NCBI GenBank assembly: GCA_015654925.1
Contig: JAATFX010000033.1
Coordinates: forward strand, 62,001 to 126,000
Source: Enterobacterales bacterium
Lineage (GTDB): Bacteria > Pseudomonadota > Gammaproteobacteria > Enterobacterales > Enterobacteriaceae
Direction of reading: 5' to 3'
DNA: 64,000 bases
In this document: positions 63,201 to 64,000 of the stretch, in pieces
Numbering within the stretch: position 1 is the first letter of the stretch
Layout of the letters: every line of letters begins with the position of its first letter
Made by a program: the position numbers and the translations under genes
The notes under the pieces: model-generated
Seen by the model: the letters and a program-made list of their open reading frames with translations, nothing else
Database searches by the model: none
Told to the model about the DNA's origin: nothing

Positions 63201-64000
63201 CGGCCCAAACTACCGTGAGCAAGGCCCTTGAGGTACTGCGCACTTCGGTGAACGCCGAAACCGGCGAGCGGCTGTTTACCGATGCGCAGATAGATACGTA
63301 TAAAACGAAAACCCTTAGCGAAATTCAAAGCGAAGCGGCCACGCTGTATAACACCAACTGTAATTCCAGCTCCAGCGCCGATATCGCCACGGCCTGTACC
63401 GCCGGCAGCCAAATTACCAGCGTGGTTCCCGATAATTATATCGCCAATCCGTCCGGCTCGCAGCGCGCGTCGGGGGCGGAAGTCAACGTGGCGCTCAGCG
63501 GCGACAGTTATAAAGCGGATATCGGCACCACGCCACTGGGCGAGGATTTAAGCTCTCTGGTGGGCGGCCTGGAATGGTCTCCCAGCCTGACCAGCTTCAG
63601 TAAATTGCAGCTGATCGCCGAGCGCCGCGCCGTTACCGACAGCCTGCTGGCCTACGTCGGTACCGAGGATAAATACACCGGTAAAAGATGGGGCCAGGTG
63701 ACCAAAAACGGCGGCAGCGCGCAATACTCCTATGACAATGGCGACGCTGGGCTGTACGCGGGTATCGGCGCTTATAACTATTTGGGCGAAAACGTGCCCA
63801 GCAATACCGGCATCACCTCTTCCGTCGGGTTCTACGTGCGGCCCTATCGGGTCAACGGCGATGAAGTTAAAACCGGCGTGAATATCACGTATATGAATTA
63901 CGATAAAAACCTGAGCTACTTCAGTTACGGCCAGGGGGGTTATTTCAGCCCGCAGAATTACGTCAGTTTCTCGCTACCCCTTGAATACACGCAAAAATAC
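60290..64000 (+). CDS. bcsC: Cellulose synthase outer membrane subunit BcsC (3' end outside window)
   Basis: 1237 codons are open to the window end. A signal peptide (MKRQLKKELKTLYVAGLAGL, cleaved near AQAAD, residue 29) is followed by many TPR units (for example ALLQQAAYWHEKAHNDLAQE, GYSALNSGDLAAARGRFEAV, AVQANDPQRALNLLQQALEK). The export-barrel domain starts near residue 885 with RTATWARGDISMRSRDGESG, then IGTTPLGEDLSSLVGGLEW. An unusual segment of about 80 residues near 980-1060 carries a Cys pair (1024, 1036). It follows bcsB by 49 bp with no bcsZ between them, unlike E. coli. Confidence 0.94.
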   Translation, partial: MKRQLKKELKTLYVAGLAGLCLFSSMAQAADNSPAINALLQQAAYWHEKAHNDLAQESLQKILAVDENNADALYLLSLYSLRGGQKAEAQKWRQRFVKAAPNDARLQNLDSTSVLQTISPTQLANARQLAAQGNTARAIESYRTLFQGSQPLDSLAVEYYETLAGVPASRQEAITGLRNRLGQQPTDKAVQLALGRILTYDETTRREGIGLLAPLATNNKGADNALRQALIWMVPQPEDKAAFDNYMQRHPSDSAVLEHFQQAVGGAEKGQGYSALNSGDLAAARGRFEAVLTTNPNDGDALAGLGYIAMRGSDFSAAENYLNQAVKQGGPNSAQWASLAKDAHFYGELNKAKGAVSAGDLNQALALSEPLTQAEGNKGISAALFRADVLRRRGDLAGAEQIYRTALSQDAGNTDTKLGLYYTLHQANKTAEAQQVLATIPADKRPQIAAAGAAVNVDPLRRQAAAAVQANDPQRALNLLQQALEKQPANIWVRLDMARILQKQGNGAQAQAMMAAAGQRGAPADNIYAAALFASETQRWAVASQLLSSIPENRRNRAMRDLAARVSFNEQMASAERYMQQGNRTAALNTLRGLAQSPPAAPADVGNLARNLMVLGDTATAVSLVRNNMRTGVNGNAGDYAAQVGVLNQAGLTAEAEAWMNDPRILASTTPDELSRIRQGSVINQADELRERGQYGAAYDKLIVAMQSDPQNVDLMLAMARLYQSGKMNDQAARVYNYVLTREPQNEGAREGAAGAALAQGDVGRAKQLVAGMQGPRSVDRMVLEARIAEASGDHDQALALLRSAKGRVLGLNSAAADAPPAIGGLQMADNPFVNQRSGAATPRTASSYGTVLPWQQSDNVAPLPLTGMSPAMAAAETPESRELTQINAMLDDIQGRTATWARGDISMRSRDGESGLSNLTEIKAPISFSGVPFDSSRLKLTVTPVSLDAGTTSGTANNRFGTGALQNALAAQTTVSKALEVLRTSVNAETGERLFTDAQIDTYKTKTLSEIQSEAATLYNTNCNSSSSADIATACTAGSQITSVVPDNYIANPSGSQRASGAEVNVALSGDSYKADIGTTPLGEDLSSLVGGLEWSPSLTSFSKLQLIAERRAVTDSLLAYVGTEDKYTGKRWGQVTKNGGSAQYSYDNGDAGLYAGIGAYNYLGENVPSNTGITSSVGFYVRPYRVNGDEVKTGVNITYMNYDKNLSYFSYGQGGYFSPQNYVSFSLPLEYTQKY

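Noticed and set aside
62432..63412. 326-codon open frame on the minus strand
   Set aside because: Gly/Arg/His-rich translation antisense to bcsC with no domain similarity.
1..64000. tRNA, rRNA, CRISPR array, insertion sequence or prophage genes
   Set aside because: None recognised by eye: no regularly spaced direct repeats, transposase or integrase motifs or rRNA-like stretches. A tRNA or sRNA scan was not possible, so small RNAs in intergenic regions cannot be excluded.

Overview
The window is a chromosomal segment of a gammaproteobacterium of the order Enterobacterales. Gene content and order follow the E. coli K-12 stretch yhiN-pitA-uspB-uspA-rsmJ-prlC-rlmJ-gor ... yhjD-yhjE-yhjG-kdgK-yhjJ-dctA-yhjK-bcs, with accessory blocks inserted at several joints. 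The moderately high G+C, the architecture of the cellulose operon and the carbohydrate cassettes suggest a Pectobacteriaceae-like relative (Sodalis, Brenneria or Dickeya type) rather than Escherichia. That placement is inference; no rRNA gene is present to test it.

Layout: 0-7.3 kb is conserved backbone (yhiN, pitA, uspB/uspA, rsmJ, prlC). 7.6-10.6 kb holds small accessory genes: a DoxX protein, an XRE regulator with a membrane tail, a PLP enzyme and an RcnB-like periplasmic protein. 10.9-13.2 kb is rlmJ and gor. 13.3-17 kb is a minus-strand three-gene set: a SLOG-like nucleotide-binding protein, a SLATT-like membrane protein and a TIR-domain transmembrane protein with a long internal-repeat tail. 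This set resembles predicted nucleotide-signal immunity systems and is the strongest candidate for an undescribed system. 17-25 kb has a Na+/H+ antiporter, a FemAB-like acyltransferase, an ABC exporter and arcDA (arginine deiminase and arginine/ornithine antiporter, without arcB or arcC).

25.3-34 kb is a sugar-uptake regulon: a hybrid sensor kinase, a ribose-type ABC importer, a D-lyxose-type isomerase, an OmpR-type response regulator and a ROK sugar kinase. The two regulatory genes flank the transport genes. 34.3-40.6 kb is a sugar-acid catabolic cassette: iron alcohol dehydrogenase, two tandem DgoK-like kinases, an MFS transporter, a KDPG-type aldolase and an IclR regulator. Both cassettes feed central metabolism, as does kdgK further on.

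40.7-53.3 kb returns to backbone: yhjD, yhjE, cdh, yhjG (AsmA family), kdgK with KdgR-like operator sequences, yhjJ, dctA and yhjK/hmsP. 54-64 kb is a plus-strand cellulose operon (BcsR-like proline-rich protein, bcsQ, bcsA, bcsB, bcsC cut by the window end). It diverges from the c-di-GMP phosphodiesterase gene yhjK, whose product could lower the c-di-GMP that activates BcsA. No rRNA, tRNA, CRISPR array, insertion sequence or phage gene was recognised.
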